Origin: an uncultured Bacteroidales bacterium
GTDB taxonomy: Bacteria; Bacteroidota; Bacteroidia; Bacteroidales; UBA932
Reading direction: 5' to 3'
DNA: 33,415 nt
NCBI GenBank assembly: GCA_944323805.1
Contig: CALUTW010000021.1
Span: forward strand, 1-33,415
Position numbers and translations under genes: made by a program. Shown here piece by piece: positions 32,961 through 33,415 of this stretch. The notes beneath the pieces were generated by a model, which was given only the letters and a program-made list of their open reading frames with translations, did not search any database and had not been told where the DNA came from. Position 1 is the stretch's first letter, and every line of letters begins with the position of its first letter.

Positions 32961-33033
32961 GCGGAAATAGCTCAGTTGGTAGAGCATCAGCTTCCCAAGC
33001 TGAGGGTCGCGAGTTCGAATCTCGTTTTCCGCT
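32961..33033 (+). tRNA. tRNA-Gly (anticodon CCC)
   Basis: A 73-base cloverleaf without encoded CCA. The acceptor stem is GCGGAAA/TTTCCGC, the D arm AGCTCAGTTGGTAGAGC, and the anticodon stem TCAGC/GCTGA. The loop is TTCCCAA, giving anticodon CCC (reads GGG), and the T arm contains GTTCGAATC. The discriminator base is T. The last 16 bases of the gene plus one more base recur at 33200-33216, so the 3' end looks like an integration target. Confidence 0.95.
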
Positions 33034-33034
33034 C
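33018..33034 (+). repeat. Attachment-site-like core, copy 1 (tRNA 3' end)
   Basis: AATCTCGTTTTCCGCTC covers the T-arm/acceptor end of tRNA-Gly plus one flanking base and is repeated exactly at 33200-33216. tRNA 3' ends are classic cores for tyrosine-integrase elements. Confidence 0.6.
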
Positions 33035-33152
33035 AAGCAGACCGCTGTAGCCGCAGGCTATGGCGGTCTTTCATTTCAAGGCGGAAAGCTTGCTTTCAAT
33101 GCCTTGAAATGAAAGGGCCGAAAGGGCGTCAGCCCGACAGCGGTCTGCTTGA
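33033..33152. repeat. Nested inverted-repeat structure next to tRNA-Gly
   Basis: The outer arms 33033-33048 and 33137-33152 are perfect 16-bp inverted copies starting TCAAGCAGACCGC. Inner arms 33068-33082 and 33101-33115 are perfect 15-bp copies (CTTTCATTTCAAGGC), and a small GAAAGC-TT-GCTTTC hairpin lies inside them. A transcript reading through the tRNA would fold into a long rod. No open frame of note is present. It may be a miniature mobile element or a structured RNA. Confidence 0.65.
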
Positions 33153-33199
33153 AAGTGCCTCCCTGGCGAAGGGACAGAGAAAAGGAAGCGCAGCGAGCT

Positions 33200-33216
33200 A
33201 ATCTCGTTTTCCGCTC
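33200..33216 (+). repeat. Attachment-site-like core, copy 2
   Basis: An exact 17-base repeat of the tRNA-Gly 3' end, 182 bases downstream. A nearby GCGAG (33194-33198) also resembles the T-stem side of the tRNA, so a degenerate partial tRNA copy is an alternative. Confidence 0.6.
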
Positions 33217-33226
33217 TCTTATTATC

Positions 33227-33260
33227 AAGCAGTTACAGAGATGTGACTGCTTTTCTTTTT
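33227..33260 (+). terminator. Intrinsic terminator downstream of second tRNA-end copy
   Basis: AAGCAGTTACA (33227-33237) and TGTGACTGCTT (33242-33252) form an 11-bp stem with one G-U pair and a GAGA loop, followed by a T-rich run to 33260. It could be the original tRNA-Gly terminator, displaced by the intervening 182 bp. Confidence 0.75.
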
Positions 33261-33415
33261 GTCTTGTGGAGACTGCTTTTAAGGGGGGGGCTGACGGTAT
33301 TCATGTTAGCAGATATGTTAGCAAAATTATCATGTTAACTAGGGACTGTCGTTTAATTCCGTCATTATGAGTCAATCGGCAGACTGTCCCGGTAATTTTT
33401 CCGATCGAACTCATC
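33261..33415. other. Non-coding end region with short direct repeats
   Basis: No supported gene. It holds a run of eight G (33283-33290), then ATGTTAGCA at 33303-33311 and 33315-33323 and the related ATGTTAAC at 33332-33339. Clustered short repeats beside a tRNA core resemble arm-type integrase binding sites, but this is inference and the window ends before any integrase could be seen. Confidence 0.35.

Noticed and set aside
32830..33036. Minus-strand frame with RDSNSRPSAWEADALPTEL.
   Set aside because: This peptide is the well-known false translation of the antisense strand of a tRNA gene; the bases are tRNA-Gly.
32850..33050. Plus-strand frame with EIAQLVEHQLPKLRVASSN.
   Set aside because: It is the sense translation of the same tRNA, another common database artefact.
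33283..33290. Run of eight G as a phase-variable tract.
   Set aside because: It is not in or directly before a supported gene; a sequencing or slippage effect cannot be judged here.
33149..33370. A 73-codon frame after the tRNA.
   Set aside because: It runs through the second tRNA-end copy, the terminator hairpin and the G-run; no domain or credible start signal.

Overview
The window reads as chromosome of a member of the Bacteroidota, most likely order Bacteroidales and plausibly a gut or rumen anaerobe. Three things point there: the Bacteroidota-type -7 promoter motif TAnnTTTG recurs just upstream of genes (exact TATCTTTG in five places), there is a SusC/SusD-type polysaccharide utilization locus, and the fermentative genes fit (trimeric [FeFe]-hydrogenase, methylmalonyl-CoA carboxyltransferase with a separate biotin carrier). 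The assignment is inferred from gene content; no marker gene in the window fixes genus or species.

Layout, left to right. (1) 1-482: a broken C5-cytosine DNA methyltransferase on the minus strand, cut off next to two copies of a 20-bp direct repeat that look like the end of a mobile element. (2) 630-2951: GDP-L-fucose synthesis (gmd, fcl), convergent with an atypical polysaccharide pyruvyl transferase-family gene (2969-4099). (3) 4251-12459: a complete [FeFe]-hydrogenase locus. The maturases hydE, hydG and hydF run on the plus strand and meet the structural genes hydB-hydA-hydC on the minus strand at a hairpin near 8169-8199. (4) 12730-15075: carboxyltransferase (mmdA-like), a short OadG-like protein without a membrane helix, and a biotin carrier protein, closed by a strong terminator. 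(5) 15196-27875: a probable dextran/alpha-1,6-glucan utilization locus: DUF6377/SusR-like membrane regulator, SusC, SusD, a SusE/F-like surface lipoprotein with five C-terminal modules, a GH66 lipoprotein and a SusB-like GH97, closed by a strong terminator. (6) 27996-32846: methionine/folate one-carbon genes metH and metF, each with its own promoter. (7) 32961-33415: tRNA-Gly(CCC). Its 3' end is repeated 182 bp downstream, and between the copies lies a nested inverted-repeat structure, suggesting a miniature integrated element or the edge of a larger one.

How the parts work together. Surface glycan-binding proteins and GH66 would capture and cut an alpha-1,6-glucan, SusC/D would import the oligosaccharides, and periplasmic GH97 would release glucose. 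Glycolytic reductant can leave as H2 through HydABC, matured by HydEFG, or through the succinate-propionate route that uses the carboxyltransferase and biotin carrier. The gmd/fcl pair supplies GDP-fucose for surface glycans. The least explained items are the tRNA-linked miniature element, the five-module SusE/F-like protein, the pyruvyl transferase homologue with eroded motifs, and the anchorless OadG-like protein.
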